Made by a program: the position numbers and the translations under genes | Shown here: positions 17,327-26,831 of the stretch, in pieces | Numbering within the stretch: position 1 is the first letter of the stretch | How the letters are laid out: the number at the start of each line of letters is the position of its first letter | Origin: Gemmataceae bacterium | Lineage (GTDB): Bacteria > Planctomycetota > Planctomycetia > Gemmatales > Gemmataceae | Direction of reading: 5' to 3' | Length of the DNA stretch: 33,146 nt | NCBI GenBank assembly: GCA_009692005.1 | Contig: SHZZ01000040.1 | Location: forward strand, 1 to 33,146 | The notes under the pieces: generated by a model | The model's database searches: none | Told to the model about the DNA's origin: nothing | What the model saw: only the letters and a program-made list of their open reading frames with translations

Positions 17327-19155
17327 TTGAGTGACGAAAAGGTCAGTTTGATCAAGGAAGCCAGCGACATCGTTGATGTCGTGGGAAGTTATATCTCCTT
17401 GAAGCCAGTGGGAGCCACCTTCAAGGGGCTCTGCCCTTTCCACGACGATCACCGGCCTTCTTTCGATGTCGATCCCCGGCGCGGGCGTTATCGTTGTTGG
17501 TCCTGTGGAAAATACGGCGATGTGATCAGTTTTGTCCAAGAGTTCGAAAAAGTCGAATTTACTGAAGCGTTGGATATTCTGGCCAGGCGGGCAGGCATCA
17601 CCATCGAAAAATGTAAAAATTTCCTGCAGAACCAGACGCGCGGCTCCATGCTTGATTCCGTGCGCTGGGCTGCGGAGCAGTATCACCAGTGCCTGCAAGA
17701 ATCGACCCTGGCCACGGAAGCGAGAAATTACCTGTCTGGCCGCGGGTTGGAGGATGAAATCATTCGGCAGTTCGGCCTGGGCTACGCACCACGCAGAGGG
17801 GATTGGCTGGTGGAGCTGGCTCAAAGCCGCGGAGTAGACTTGAATATGCTTGAACAGGTGGGATTGATAGCCCGCCGGAACGAGGGACCTGGTTTTTACG
17901 ACCGGTTCCGCGACCGGGTGATGTTCCCTATCAGGAATGTAATGGGCAACCCTGTGGGGTTTGGCGGTAGAATCCTGCCGGGTTCTCCCCTGGCTGAGCG
18001 CGCCGCCAAGTATTACAACTCCTCGGATTCTCCCCTCTTCACCAAAAGTGAACAACTGTATGGCATCGACCAGGCTCGCCATGTTTGCGCCAAAGTGGGT
18101 TACCTGGCCGTGGTCGAAGGCTACACCGATGTGATGATGGCTCACCAGATGGGAATCCATCAGGTGGTGGCCACGATGGGGACAGCGATCAACGGGAGGC
18201 ACCTGAGGCAATTGCGCCGGTGGACCAATCGCGTGGTCCTGGTTTTCGACGCTGATGAAGGCGGCGACCAGGGTGTGGATCGGGCTCTGGAGCTTTTTGC
18301 CACCCACGACATGGATCTGGCTGTGGCCACGCTTCCCGGGGGACTCGACCCCTGCGATTTGCTCATGCGCGGCGGCCCGGAACCGTTCCAAAAAATTCTC
18401 GACTCCGCCGTTGAGGCCTTGGAGTTTAAGATGTCGCGGCTGTTGCCTGTCACCCCGGGTGTGGAACCGGCAGTGGAAGTCAGTCGCCGTGCCATGGATG
18501 TGCTTCTGGGTATTTTGGCCAAGGTTCCTATCGATAACAATCCCTCGTCAGCGCTGAAAGTGCAATTGATGATGGGCCGTATTGCCCGCAGGCTGGGGGT
18601 GTTGGAAACCACCCTGTGGCAGCGAATGAAAGAGATGAAAACGAGCCAGCCGGTGGAAAGGCGTGAAAACACGCCAGAACCTCCCAAGGCCAAGGCTGCT
18701 CCGGAAGAGATTGAACTGGTGGAGGTGCTTCTATCCGCTCCCTTTCTGGTGGCGCGGGCCTGCCAGGAAATTTCTCTCGATACCTTGGAACACCCGGGCT
18801 TGCGTAAGATCTGCGCCATTTTGTTTGAAATTCAAGCAGAGGGGAAAACCCCCGATGTCGATGAGGTGCGGGTTCGGCTGGGAGATTCTCCCGTGGCCAC
18901 CCGCGTGCTCGACCTGGCCGACCACGGCCGCAGAAACAACGAACCCGAAGCCTGGTATGCCCAGGTGGTGGCCTTTTTCCAGGAGCGCATTAAAAAACCG
19001 CAATTGCGCGACTTGAAGGAAAAGTTGCAGGTCACTGCAGATCACGAAAACGCTCTCGAGCTTTTGAAGAAACTTCAGACTTGTTCCGTTAACCAAACTG
19101 CCGGAACGGTCGCTGTAACCGTTCCGGCAAATTCCCCTGGCGATGGAGGCTTTTG

Positions 19156-19156
<1 letters not shown>
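17327..19156 (+). CDS. dnaG: DNA primase DnaG
   Basis: Synthesises RNA primers for DNA replication, working with the replicative helicase. The start is set at a TTG with GAGG 7 nt upstream; this gives 609 residues starting [20 protein letters not shown], the normal DnaG N-terminus. The frame continues upstream to 17255, but that extension is unlike the family. Domains: CHC2 zinc finger with C36, H39, C57 and C60 (CPFH... CWSC), the RNA-polymerase core ([20 protein letters not shown]), TOPRIM with [10 protein letters not shown] at about 262 and DADEGGDQG at about 308, and a helicase-binding C-terminal region. The stop overlaps the rpoD start by one base (TGATG). The 3' end of the gene contains a perfect hairpin (see separate entry). 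Confidence 0.96.
19099..19129 (+). promoter_or_regulatory. Perfect 12-bp hairpin at the dnaG-rpoD junction
   Basis: TGCCGGAACGGT (19099-19110) and ACCGTTCCGGCA (19118-19129) form a perfect stem with a 7-nt loop inside the last codons of dnaG, 26 nt before the rpoD start. No T tract follows, so it does not look like a terminator. It could stabilise or help process the downstream rpoD message. In E. coli the dnaG-rpoD boundary is an RNase E processing site; a comparable role here is inference. Confidence 0.55.
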
Positions 19157-20805
<1,649 letters not shown>

Positions 20806-20809
20806 GCAC

Positions 20810-20834
20810 AGGCCCCGCAAGGGGCCTTTTTTAT
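20810..20834 (+). terminator. Rho-independent terminator of dnaG-rpoD
   Basis: AGGCCCC - GCAA - GGGGCCT (20810-20827) followed by TTTTTATT, five bases after the rpoD stop. This ends the dnaG-rpoD transcript before the zinc-ribbon gene. Confidence 0.9.
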
Positions 20835-20897
20835 TGGACCAACAGCTTCGGCCATCCCCGCGGGCGGCACGGCCAACATTAACTTTGGAGACACTTC

Positions 20898-21629
20898 ATG
20901 ACCCAACCAGGCCTGATTCTTCGCCAAATTCACCGACATTCCATATTCTCCTTCGAAATCCAGCAACAGGTTGAGCGCATTCCCCGCCAGATCAATGCGC
21001 AAAAAAGTCGGGCCGAGAGGCTGGAAAAGGAATTCAAGGAGGCGCAGGATAAACTGAAGAAAGTGAAAATCTCCATTCACGAAAAAGAAGTCACCCTCAA
21101 GGAGTTGAACGGCCAGTTGGTGAAACTCAAAAGGCAGTTGAACGAATCCGGCGACCCCAAGGCCTTCGAGGCCTTGCAGCATGAAATTGGCTTTGTCAAT
21201 GAGCACATTGCCAAGACCGAGGATGAGGGCATGAACGGCTTAATGGAACTCGAAGAGAAGACCGCGGCTTTGCCGGTGTTGGAAAAAACTATGAAAGAGG
21301 CCAGGGAGGAATGCGCCAATGGCGAAAAATCCTCGCTGGAGAAAAAAGCCGACCTGGAGGTGCAATGGGCCCAGGCGAAAAATGATCTGGCCGAGGCGGA
21401 AAAATTGCTGGCCAAGGACTTTTTGGAGCAATACCAGCGCATTTTCAAGGAGAAGGGGCACGATGCCCTCGCCCCCATGCAAGGAAAAATTTGCACCGCC
21501 TGCGCCACCGAGATTACTCCGCAAATGAAATTGAATATCGTGAATCTGGCTTTCGTCTTATGCAAGTCCTGCAACAGGATCCTTTACCTCTCCGAGGAAG
21601 AACATCGGGAGTTGCAAGAGAATGACTGA
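20898..21629 (+). CDS. Coiled-coil C4-type zinc-ribbon protein (DUF164/CdsZ-like)
   Basis: A 243-residue protein with GGAG 7-8 nt before its ATG. Residues about 15-185 are almost entirely charged heptad-like helix, predicted coiled coil. The C-terminus has a four-cysteine zinc ribbon: CTAC then CKSC about 30 residues later, followed by ILYL. This is the COG1579 / zf-RING_7 (PF02591) family, whose members occur near dnaG, rpoD or the Nif3-like gene in many bacteria. Its exact role is unclear; proposed roles involve nucleic-acid or flagellar/secretion functions depending on the lineage. It follows the rpoD terminator, so it probably has its own promoter, but I saw none with good match to consensus. 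Confidence 0.88.
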   Translation: MTQPGLILRQIHRHSIFSFEIQQQVERIPRQINAQKSRAERLEKEFKEAQDKLKKVKISIHEKEVTLKELNGQLVKLKRQLNESGDPKAFEALQHEIGFVNEHIAKTEDEGMNGLMELEEKTAALPVLEKTMKEAREECANGEKSSLEKKADLEVQWAQAKNDLAEAEKLLAKDFLEQYQRIFKEKGHDALAPMQGKICTACATEITPQMKLNIVNLAFVLCKSCNRILYLSEEEHRELQEND

Positions 21630-21677
21630 GCCAAGATAACCCCGTGAATGAAATTACGCGCAAGATGATTCTTCCGA

Positions 21678-21704
21678 GGTTCAACACCATGTAGGGATTG
21701 AAGC
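21678..21704. repeat. Solitary CRISPR-repeat-like sequence
   Basis: The 27-nt stretch ends in GTAGGGATTGAAGC, which resembles the common GGGATTGAAAC end of many type I/III CRISPR repeats. There is only one copy, no spacers and no cas gene in the window, so it is at most a relic or a chance match. Confidence 0.15.
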
Positions 21705-21883
21705 GGTTAGTGCAAGGATTTTGTTTTGGACCCACTTGGATTGAGACCAAGCGCCGCCGCATCCCGGCGGCCATTTGGCCTTGCCCTGGGCTTTGAGATC
21801 CGGCCCCTTTGGGGCCAAATACCATTTCCCACTTTTTGATGGCGTTCCCGGGAAGAGGAAAAAGACGGGCCCGTGTTTTCCCT

Positions 21884-21934
21884 CCCTCTCCACGCTGCGA
21901 AGCAGTAGGGGAGAGGGATTGAGGGTGAGGGGAC
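21884..21934. repeat. Intergenic CCCTCTCC / GGAGAGGG palindromic element
   Basis: CCCTCTCC (21884-21891) and GGAGAGGG (21910-21917) flank an 18-nt centre, followed by a GAGGGTGAGGGGA tail. Elements of this appearance recur between genes in many bacterial genomes. It lies in the non-coding stretch 21630-22128, which otherwise holds a GGCCCC-ttt-GGGGCC hairpin and the repeat at 22013-22071. Confidence 0.5.
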
Positions 21935-22012
21935 CAAAAAAAAACCTCTCGCTGATGCTTCCGGCTCGTAAAGAACGCCTTGGCGACCGCGGTGAAATGT
22001 TTGCCCTTCGCT

Positions 22013-22071
22013 GGGATTGCCGCGCAAAGAGCGCGGCTTCTTCATTTGCCAGGCTGTAGCCTGGCGTTCCC
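22013..22071. repeat. Dispersed double-palindrome repeat, copy 2
   Basis: Same 58-59-nt unit as at 6064-6121: GCCGCGC-aaag-AGCGCGGC type palindrome, TTCTTCATTTG linker, then CCAGGCT-gt-AGCCTGG and CGTTCCC. The loop of the first palindrome has changed while the stem is kept, which suggests structure matters. Confidence 0.75.
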
Positions 22072-22128
22072 AAGGAAAAAGACTGGCCGTCAAGGCGTGC
22101 GAGGGGAAAGCCCGTGCCACAGGAAAAA

Positions 22129-22611
22129 TTACTTGCCGGATGTGAGAACCAGGTCGATCTTCCCGCCTTGGGCTGGAACAGTCACTTGCAGTCTCGTGAA
22201 TTCGGCTGAGGAATAGGCCGGAGGAATGGAAGGTTTCTTCGGCCTGGTGTTATTCGGGAGGCCAATGGCTGGGGCGGGTTCGTCCCCCTTGGCTTCGGGA
22301 ATTTTTGTCTCTATGGGAAATAGGGGTTCGGTCACGATAACCTTGTAGCTGCCTGGGGGGACTCCCAGCGTGTCGCGGGTGGCGCCGCCGCGAACCGCGA
22401 GAAGTTTGTATTTCCCCTCGGCGTCCGTAGTTGCGCCCGCGCCCTGTCCTGGCGTGCCCGGTTCCGGAATGAAGCGCAGAGTTTTGTCTGCCAGGGGCTT
22501 GTTGTCCAAGGTGACTATTCCCACTACATCCACGAGCAACGGGCCGTTGTCCCCGCACCCGCAAGCCAGGGTCAATCCAAGCGCTAAAAACAAGAATGAG
22601 AAATGGCGCAT
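22129..22611 (-). CDS. Small lipoprotein with regulatory-like (transthyretin-type) domain
   Basis: A 160-residue protein. The frame opens far upstream inside the preceding gene, but MRHFSFLFLALGLTLACGCG at 22611 is a lipoprotein signal (LTLAC lipobox, lipidation at Cys18), so this is the likely start; an ATG two codons earlier is also possible. The mature part looks like one carboxypeptidase-regulatory-like beta-sandwich (VVGIVTLDNKPLADKTLRFI, TTDAEGKYKLLAVRGGAT, PPGSYKVIV). Such small lipoproteins typically follow DUF1559 genes in Planctomycetota; the gap is 17 nt, so the two are co-transcribed. Molecular role unknown. Confidence 0.82.
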   Translation of the reverse strand: MRHFSFLFLALGLTLACGCGDNGPLLVDVVGIVTLDNKPLADKTLRFIPEPGTPGQGAGATTDAEGKYKLLAVRGGATRDTLGVPPGSYKVIVTEPLFPIETKIPEAKGDEPAPAIGLPNNTRPKKPSIPPAYSSAEFTRLQVTVPAQGGKIDLVLTSGK

Positions 22612-22628
22612 GAGCATCTCGCAGGGAA

Positions 22629-23654
22629 TTAGTCGAAACTGGAAATCACCTGGCCATCGTCCATGGAACTGAGTCTTTCGAGTGTGGTGGCATCGGTATT
22701 TTCGCGTAGGAATTTGACCGAGCCATCGCCGAAGCCGAACAAGGAACCGCCGGTATGCATGCTTCCCGCTGCGGCCCACCAGGTGCGGATTCTGCCAACG
22801 ACGGGAATATAGGGCGGGTTTTGCCAGGCCGGGGTGACATTGGGCAGGTGCCAAAGATTAATGCCCGGATCGCTTGTGCCGGGGTCGACCCCGGTCATGA
22901 CCCAGGTGCGGTAGCCCCAGGCGAAGGCCGCGCCGTTGACATGCCACATGGTGGTTTCACCCAACGCCAGAGTATTGCTCAGGCCGTCCTTGACATCGGT
23001 CCCGCGTGTGGTGCTGTTCTCGCCAAACATCCGTTTTACCGGGGAGGTTTTCCAGTTATTGCAGACACTAAAGTCGGTGTCGCTGGCGATGAAATCGTAA
23101 TTGGTGGCTGCGCCCTGAAAACCCGGAGCTGGGCCATAGTGCCCGCCGACCAGGCGACCAATGGACGGAGTCATTTCCGAAGGACAGCGGAATATCGAAA
23201 CCTCAGTGCTGGCGGCGGCGGCGTTGCCATTGGTCCCGGGATTCCCCACCACCGTTCCATTGCGATTCCACGATGCCAGGGCGTTGGTGGTCATGGCGCT
23301 GGCTTGGGTCAAATTAAATTTCTGGTAGAGGGTCGACTGTTCCAGATAGGGAAGCAGCAAGACCAAGCCATTGTGGTTGTAGACCTGGGAATCGCCTGCA
23401 CCCCCCGCCAGTGAATTGCACCACTGGTAGCTTTTCCCGCCATAGGGGAAGGAACCGTAGGTGGAATCGTAGTTGTGCAGGGCCAACACGATTTGTTTGA
23501 CATTGTTCTGGCACTTGGAGCGGGCCGCGGCCTCCCGCACTTTTTGCACCGCAGGCAACAGTAAGCCGATTAAGATGGCAATGATGGCGATGACGACGAG
23601 CAGTTCGATCAGGGTAAAAGCAGGCCGGAAGCCTGGCGCCGTTCTCTGGTACAC
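22629..23654 (-). CDS. DUF1559 pseudopilin-like protein (H-X9-DG type)
   Basis: A 341-residue protein. The GTG at 23654 has GGAG 8 nt upstream and gives a short basic leader; the ATG at 23693 has no ribosome site, so GTG is preferred. The N-terminus carries a prepilin/pseudopilin signal, FTLIELLVVIAIIAILIGLL, preceded by Ala rather than the usual Gly at the cleavage point. The C-terminus has the HTGGSLFGFGDGSVKFL motif of the prepilin-type-processing-associated H-X9-DG domain. DUF1559 proteins occur in dozens of copies in planctomycete genomes; their role in type II/IV-like filament or secretion machinery is presumed, not proven. Paired with the lipoprotein gene downstream, and divergent from the isomerase-like gene. 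Confidence 0.92.
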   Translation of the reverse strand: MYQRTAPGFRPAFTLIELLVVIAIIAILIGLLLPAVQKVREAAARSKCQNNVKQIVLALHNYDSTYGSFPYGGKSYQWCNSLAGGAGDSQVYNHNGLVLLLPYLEQSTLYQKFNLTQASAMTTNALASWNRNGTVVGNPGTNGNAAAASTEVSIFRCPSEMTPSIGRLVGGHYGPAPGFQGAATNYDFIASDTDFSVCNNWKTSPVKRMFGENSTTRGTDVKDGLSNTLALGETTMWHVNGAAFAWGYRTWVMTGVDPGTSDPGINLWHLPNVTPAWQNPPYIPVVGRIRTWWAAAGSMHTGGSLFGFGDGSVKFLRENTDATTLERLSSMDDGQVISSFD

Positions 23655-23765
23655 GATTGTTTCTCCAAAAAAAAGTAAAAAGGAGAATTCCATGGGGCAG
23701 GACTTCCATTAACGATACACTTTCATTCGTCCCTTTTGCAATTAAAAAAAGCCTATACCATGTGA

Positions 23766-23794
23766 TTGTTGCCTGCTTTTGAATAACCTATAAT
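23766..23794 (+). promoter_or_regulatory. Strong sigma-70-like promoter of the isomerase-like gene
   Basis: TTGTTG (23766-23771), a 17-nt spacer and a perfect TATAAT (23789-23794). The predicted start near 23801 leaves about 30 nt of leader before the ATG at 23833. The divergent DUF1559 promoter must lie in the same 178-nt spacer, where TTGCAA-18-TATCGT on the minus strand is a weaker candidate. Confidence 0.7.
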
Positions 23795-23832
23795 CCCGGG
23801 GAACCTCCATTTCCCCATCAAGGAATGACATT

Positions 23833-24831
23833 ATGAACCAGGGTATTTCTCGCAGAGTTTTCCTTCCTTCCTCCTTTGGCCTGGCCATGGGCGGATTGCT
23901 TTCCGGAGCAGCGCTTGGAGCCCAAGAGCCGTCTCGCCCGGGTAAACTGCTTTTCGACATTTCCTTGGCCCAGTGGTCGTTGCACAAGGCCCTGTTTGGC
24001 AAGAAAATCGACGCGCTCGATTTCCCCAAGGTTTCCAAGGAGGAATTCGGCATTCACGCGGTTGAGTATGTCAACCAGTTTTACAAGGACAAGAAAAACG
24101 ATGAGGCCACCCTCAAGGAATTGAAGAAGCGCTGCGCTGGCCTGGGCGTGAAGAGCCTGCTGATTATGTGCGACGGCGAAGGGCAGTTGGGCGATGCCAA
24201 CGAATTGAAGCGCAAACAAGCGGTGGAAAACCATTACCGCTGGGTGGAGTGGGCCAAGGAACTGGGCTGCCATTCCATTCGGGTGAATGCCGCCAGCAGT
24301 GGTTCCTACGAGGAACAAAGCAGCCGTGCAGCTAATGGGCTAAGGAAACTGGCCGAATGGGCCGAAAAGCTGCAGATAAATGTGATCGTGGAAAACCATG
24401 GAGGGTTGTCGAGTAACGGCGCCTGGCTGGCGGCCACGATTAAAAAGGCGAACCACCCACGCTGCGGCACCCTGCCCGATTTTGGCAACTTCCGCGTCAG
24501 CAAGGACGAGATTTACGACCGCTATAAAGGCGTGCAAGAACTGATGCCGTTCGCCAAGGGGGTTAGCGCCAAGTCGCACGATTTCGATGAAAAGGGTAAC
24601 GAGATTCACACCGATTACCGGAAGATGATGAAGATTGTTCTGGCCGCTGGTTATCACGGTTATGTGGGTGTGGAGTATGAAGGAAGCAAGATTGGGGAGT
24701 TCGAAGGGATCCGTGCGACGAAAAAGCTATTGGAAATCGTGCGGGAGGAGCTTTCGTCCAAGATCGAAGCGCCCTCAGGCAAGGTTCGCGATTTGGTTTC
24801 CCGCGTTCGCACCCGATTGGCCAGTCGGTAA
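23833..24831 (+). CDS. Tat-exported sugar phosphate isomerase/epimerase-like protein
   Basis: A 332-residue protein; the ATG has AAGGAA 7 nt upstream. It starts with a twin-arginine signal ([20 protein letters not shown]), so it is likely exported folded. The rest is a xylose-isomerase-like TIM barrel (AP endonuclease 2 superfamily): candidate metal ligands are the Glu of VIVENHGG, the Asp of LPDFGNF, the His of AKSHDFDE and the Glu of VGVEYEG. These four positions are those expected for the divalent metal site. The substrate cannot be told from sequence; family members act on sugars or inositol derivatives. It has its own promoter and ends at a bidirectional terminator. Confidence 0.9.
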   Translation: MNQGISRRVFLPSSFGLAMGGLLSGAALGAQEPSRPGKLLFDISLAQWSLHKALFGKKIDALDFPKVSKEEFGIHAVEYVNQFYKDKKNDEATLKELKKRCAGLGVKSLLIMCDGEGQLGDANELKRKQAVENHYRWVEWAKELGCHSIRVNAASSGSYEEQSSRAANGLRKLAEWAEKLQINVIVENHGGLSSNGAWLAATIKKANHPRCGTLPDFGNFRVSKDEIYDRYKGVQELMPFAKGVSAKSHDFDEKGNEIHTDYRKMMKIVLAAGYHGYVGVEYEGSKIGEFEGIRATKKLLEIVREELSSKIEAPSGKVRDLVSRVRTRLASR

Positions 24832-24844
24832 TCGCTTGTTGTTT

Positions 24845-24880
24845 AAAAAAAGAGGCCCCTCAGTAGGGGCCTCTTTTTTT
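24845..24880. terminator. Bidirectional terminator between convergent genes
   Basis: A 10-bp stem AGAGGCCCCT (24851-24860) / AGGGGCCTCT (24865-24874) with a 4-nt loop, with an A tract before and a T tract after. It serves both the isomerase-like gene on plus and the hydrolase-like gene on minus. Confidence 0.92.
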
Positions 24881-24924
24881 GCAAGGTTTGTACACGACAC
24901 TTGAAAATTTAAGAACCGGGAAAA

Positions 24925-26217
24925 TCAGTTGACCCCCATGTACTTGAAGGGGAGGGGCCGGATCGATTCCTTTTCGCTGGGGACTTTGGCCGGCCAAACC
25001 ATTCGGCCAGTACCGGTGGTGGTTGGCTGATTGAAATGGAAGGGGGCCCCCTTGTAACTGGGGGGTAAGGGCAAGGAACCGTCTTTGGCCAAGTCGCCGA
25101 AGAACCAGCCGTAAGTGGATTCCTCCAGGCCCTGTTTTTTATGCGAAGTCAGAACTTCTTTCTTTCCTACCTTGGCCATGTAATCGACGATATCCTTGGT
25201 TGCCAGAGGTAAAAGCTGGTCGCCTTCCATTTTGCTAGCGTAAGTGTATTCTCCGGTAAACCCCTGGGTGTCTTCCGGGGTTTTCGCGCCTTTTTTTGTT
25301 CCTTCTTTGTCTTTTTTCTCGCGCACATAGCCCGGCTTGACAATCTTCAGCATGCGATAGGAAAATTCATCCCCATCCTTGTCTTCTTTGCCGGAGACAA
25401 AAACCGTCTGAACCCGCCTGAGGCTGCGTTTCATGGTCACATCCTTCAACCAATTGGGTAGTTTCCCCATGGTTTTCCCGGCCACAGTCGGGTTGATCGT
25501 CAGCCAGATGGCGGCAAGTTGCTTGGCCCCTTCCGGGTCTTGTGCGGTCATGGCTGTGAGGTAAGATGTCTTGGTTGTGGGGGGAGAAGCGATAAAGAAA
25601 TTGGCCGGTCTTCCCGGGGTGTATTCCACAACTTCGCAAGGCTGCCTGCGCCATTCACTGGCCATCCACAAGGCGCCCAGGGTGGCGCCTTCCCCAGCGC
25701 CGACCACCACCAAGTTCGAGGTGTTCGCTTCCAAAGAATCGTTACGGGCATCGAGGAAGCATTTGGCCGCTGCGATGTCGTTGACCAGATTGGGATAATA
25801 AGAGGATGTAAAATCCGTGTAAGAGATCTTTCTCGGCCTGTCGGTTTTCAGCGCCCCCGGAAGTTTCTTGTTGATTTCCGCTTCCCAGAACTTGCCAGAT
25901 ACTATCGTGCTTTTTCCGTGACCGCGAAAATCAAAGGTCAATACCGAGTGGCCTTCCTTCTGTAACGCCAGCGCCAGGCCTTCCCATTCTTTGGTGGTGC
26001 TGGATCCGCCTTTTTTATGCGTAAACCCATGCAGGCAAAGCACGGTCGGCAAATCCTTGCCCTTGGCGCCAGAGTAAAACTTCCCGGTAATTAGCACCCC
26101 ATCCGAGGTGGTGAAATTGACATCGACGCTTTCTGCCCGGGCGCTGGAAGGCATCGCCAGCCAGGCCAGGAAAAAGGTGGTAATGCTCAGAGAAATCCAG
26201 CGTAACTTCGCGATCAT
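24925..26217 (-). CDS. Exported alpha/beta-hydrolase-fold protein, probable pseudoenzyme
   Basis: A 430-residue protein with AGGA upstream of its ATG. A signal peptide is present (MIAKLRWISLSITTFFLAWL, cleavage after SARA). The alpha/beta-hydrolase core is clear: VLCLHGFTHKKGG (oxyanion-hole HG), VLTFDFRGHGKS, and the elbow VVVGAGEGATLGALW near residue 170. In the elbow the nucleophile position of GxSxG is Gly (GAGEG), so the usual Ser is absent. The C-terminal part is unlike common hydrolases and carries a Lys-rich insert (EKKDKEGTKKGAK). A non-catalytic or altered function is inferred. It converges on the isomerase-like gene and shares its terminator. A weak TTGCAA-16-TACTTT promoter lies just upstream. 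Confidence 0.85.
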   Translation of the reverse strand: MIAKLRWISLSITTFFLAWLAMPSSARAESVDVNFTTSDGVLITGKFYSGAKGKDLPTVLCLHGFTHKKGGSSTTKEWEGLALALQKEGHSVLTFDFRGHGKSTIVSGKFWEAEINKKLPGALKTDRPRKISYTDFTSSYYPNLVNDIAAAKCFLDARNDSLEANTSNLVVVGAGEGATLGALWMASEWRRQPCEVVEYTPGRPANFFIASPPTTKTSYLTAMTAQDPEGAKQLAAIWLTINPTVAGKTMGKLPNWLKDVTMKRSLRRVQTVFVSGKEDKDGDEFSYRMLKIVKPGYVREKKDKEGTKKGAKTPEDTQGFTGEYTYASKMEGDQLLPLATKDIVDYMAKVGKKEVLTSHKKQGLEESTYGWFFGDLAKDGSLPLPPSYKGAPFHFNQPTTTGTGRMVWPAKVPSEKESIRPLPFKYMGVN

Positions 26218-26312
26218 GGTGGCGTTCCTGTAGGCTAAAGTATCCTTTTACCAAAATATTGCAAAAGGAAAGGAACAGGCAAGAGGAAAGCGTAAGGAAA
26301 TGGGAAACTTGC

Positions 26313-26363
26313 GAAAAAAAACGCTCGTCCGCAGGGTCCGGGGAAAACCCAGCGAACAAGCGT
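26313..26363 (-). terminator. Strong terminator of the candidate ncRNA
   Basis: On the minus strand ACGCTTGTTCGC (26352-26363) pairs over 12 bp (two G-U) with GCGGACGAGCGT (26321-26332); an inner GGGT/ACCC pair extends the hairpin, and eight T follow (26313-26320). It stands upstream of the hydrolase gene and about 470 nt after the spoVG stop, so it must end some transcript in between. Confidence 0.85.
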
Positions 26364-26770
26364 TTTATCAGGAGGATTCCCAAGTCCTCCCTTTTTCAGC
26401 CTCTCTTGCCTGGTTTCTCCGAAGGCAACTCCCCAAGGTTTCAGTTTTCTTGGGTTACCTTGTTCCAGGGTTCGAGCAGACAGAAATTCTACGGAGCTTT
26501 TTGCTCCTGGTGAAGATGCAACTTGAGAGCAGTTTCAAGTCGGTCCGGGGCTTTTATCCCCGCGCTTACCGGACTCTTCACCGACGCCGGTTCAATCCTT
26601 TGGATTCCCCCTTTCCGTGTTGGAGCCCTGGCGCCAAAACGGGTACCTCACCCGTGCCTCTCCTTGTCAATCCGACAATGGCAAGGATATCTAAACATGC
26701 CTGAGAGGCGATTTCCACTGTACGGTTCAGTGAACTTGAATTATTTTTTCAGGCGTTTTTTCAATTTGGT
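26313..26770 (-). ncRNA. Candidate structured non-coding RNA, class unknown
   Basis: A stretch of about 450 nt between spoVG and the hydrolase-like gene has no plausible gene but many helices on the minus strand. Seen 5' to 3': a TTCACTG stem-loop, GCCTCT/AGAGGC (enclosing TTGTC/GACAA), ACGGGT/ACCCGT, AATCC/GGATT, a long-range GGTGAAGA/TCTTCACC pair enclosing GTCC-GGGG/CCCC-GGAC and ACTTGA/TCAAGT, then GGAGC/GCTCC, CCCAAG/CTTGGG, TTGCCT/AGGCAA, GGAGGA/TCCTCC, and finally the terminator at 26313-26363. The central part has some resemblance to RNase P (GGTGAAGAGTCCGGTAAG, GGAGCAA), but the universal RNase P ends are not seen. The 5' end is uncertain; TTGACC at about 26771-26776 could be a -35. 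Confidence 0.5.
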
Positions 26771-26831
26771 CAATTTAAGGAAAATGTCTTGACCTCCACG
26801 GGGGGAATGCCATTGATCCGGCCCTATTTTT

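Noticed and set aside
17273-18391. 372-codon frame on the minus strand opposite dnaG
   Set aside because: It is the complement of a conserved primase gene; its predicted product has no family resemblance. The same applies to the 342-codon frame opposite rpoD (19285-20313).
21630-22128. A CRISPR array
   Set aside because: Only a single repeat-like sequence and no regular spacing.
26700-26740. Group II intron domain V end (TGTACGGTTC on plus)
   Set aside because: The 5' half of domain V (GAGCCGTAT type) is missing and no intron protein or boundary is seen.
26313-26770. Calling the structured RNA RNase P (rnpB)
   Set aside because: The middle has GGTGAAGAGTCCGGTAAG and GGAGCAA in RNase P order, but the universal GAGGAAAGTCC near the 5' end and the ACAGAA...CGGCTTA block near the 3' end are not visible, so I left the class open.
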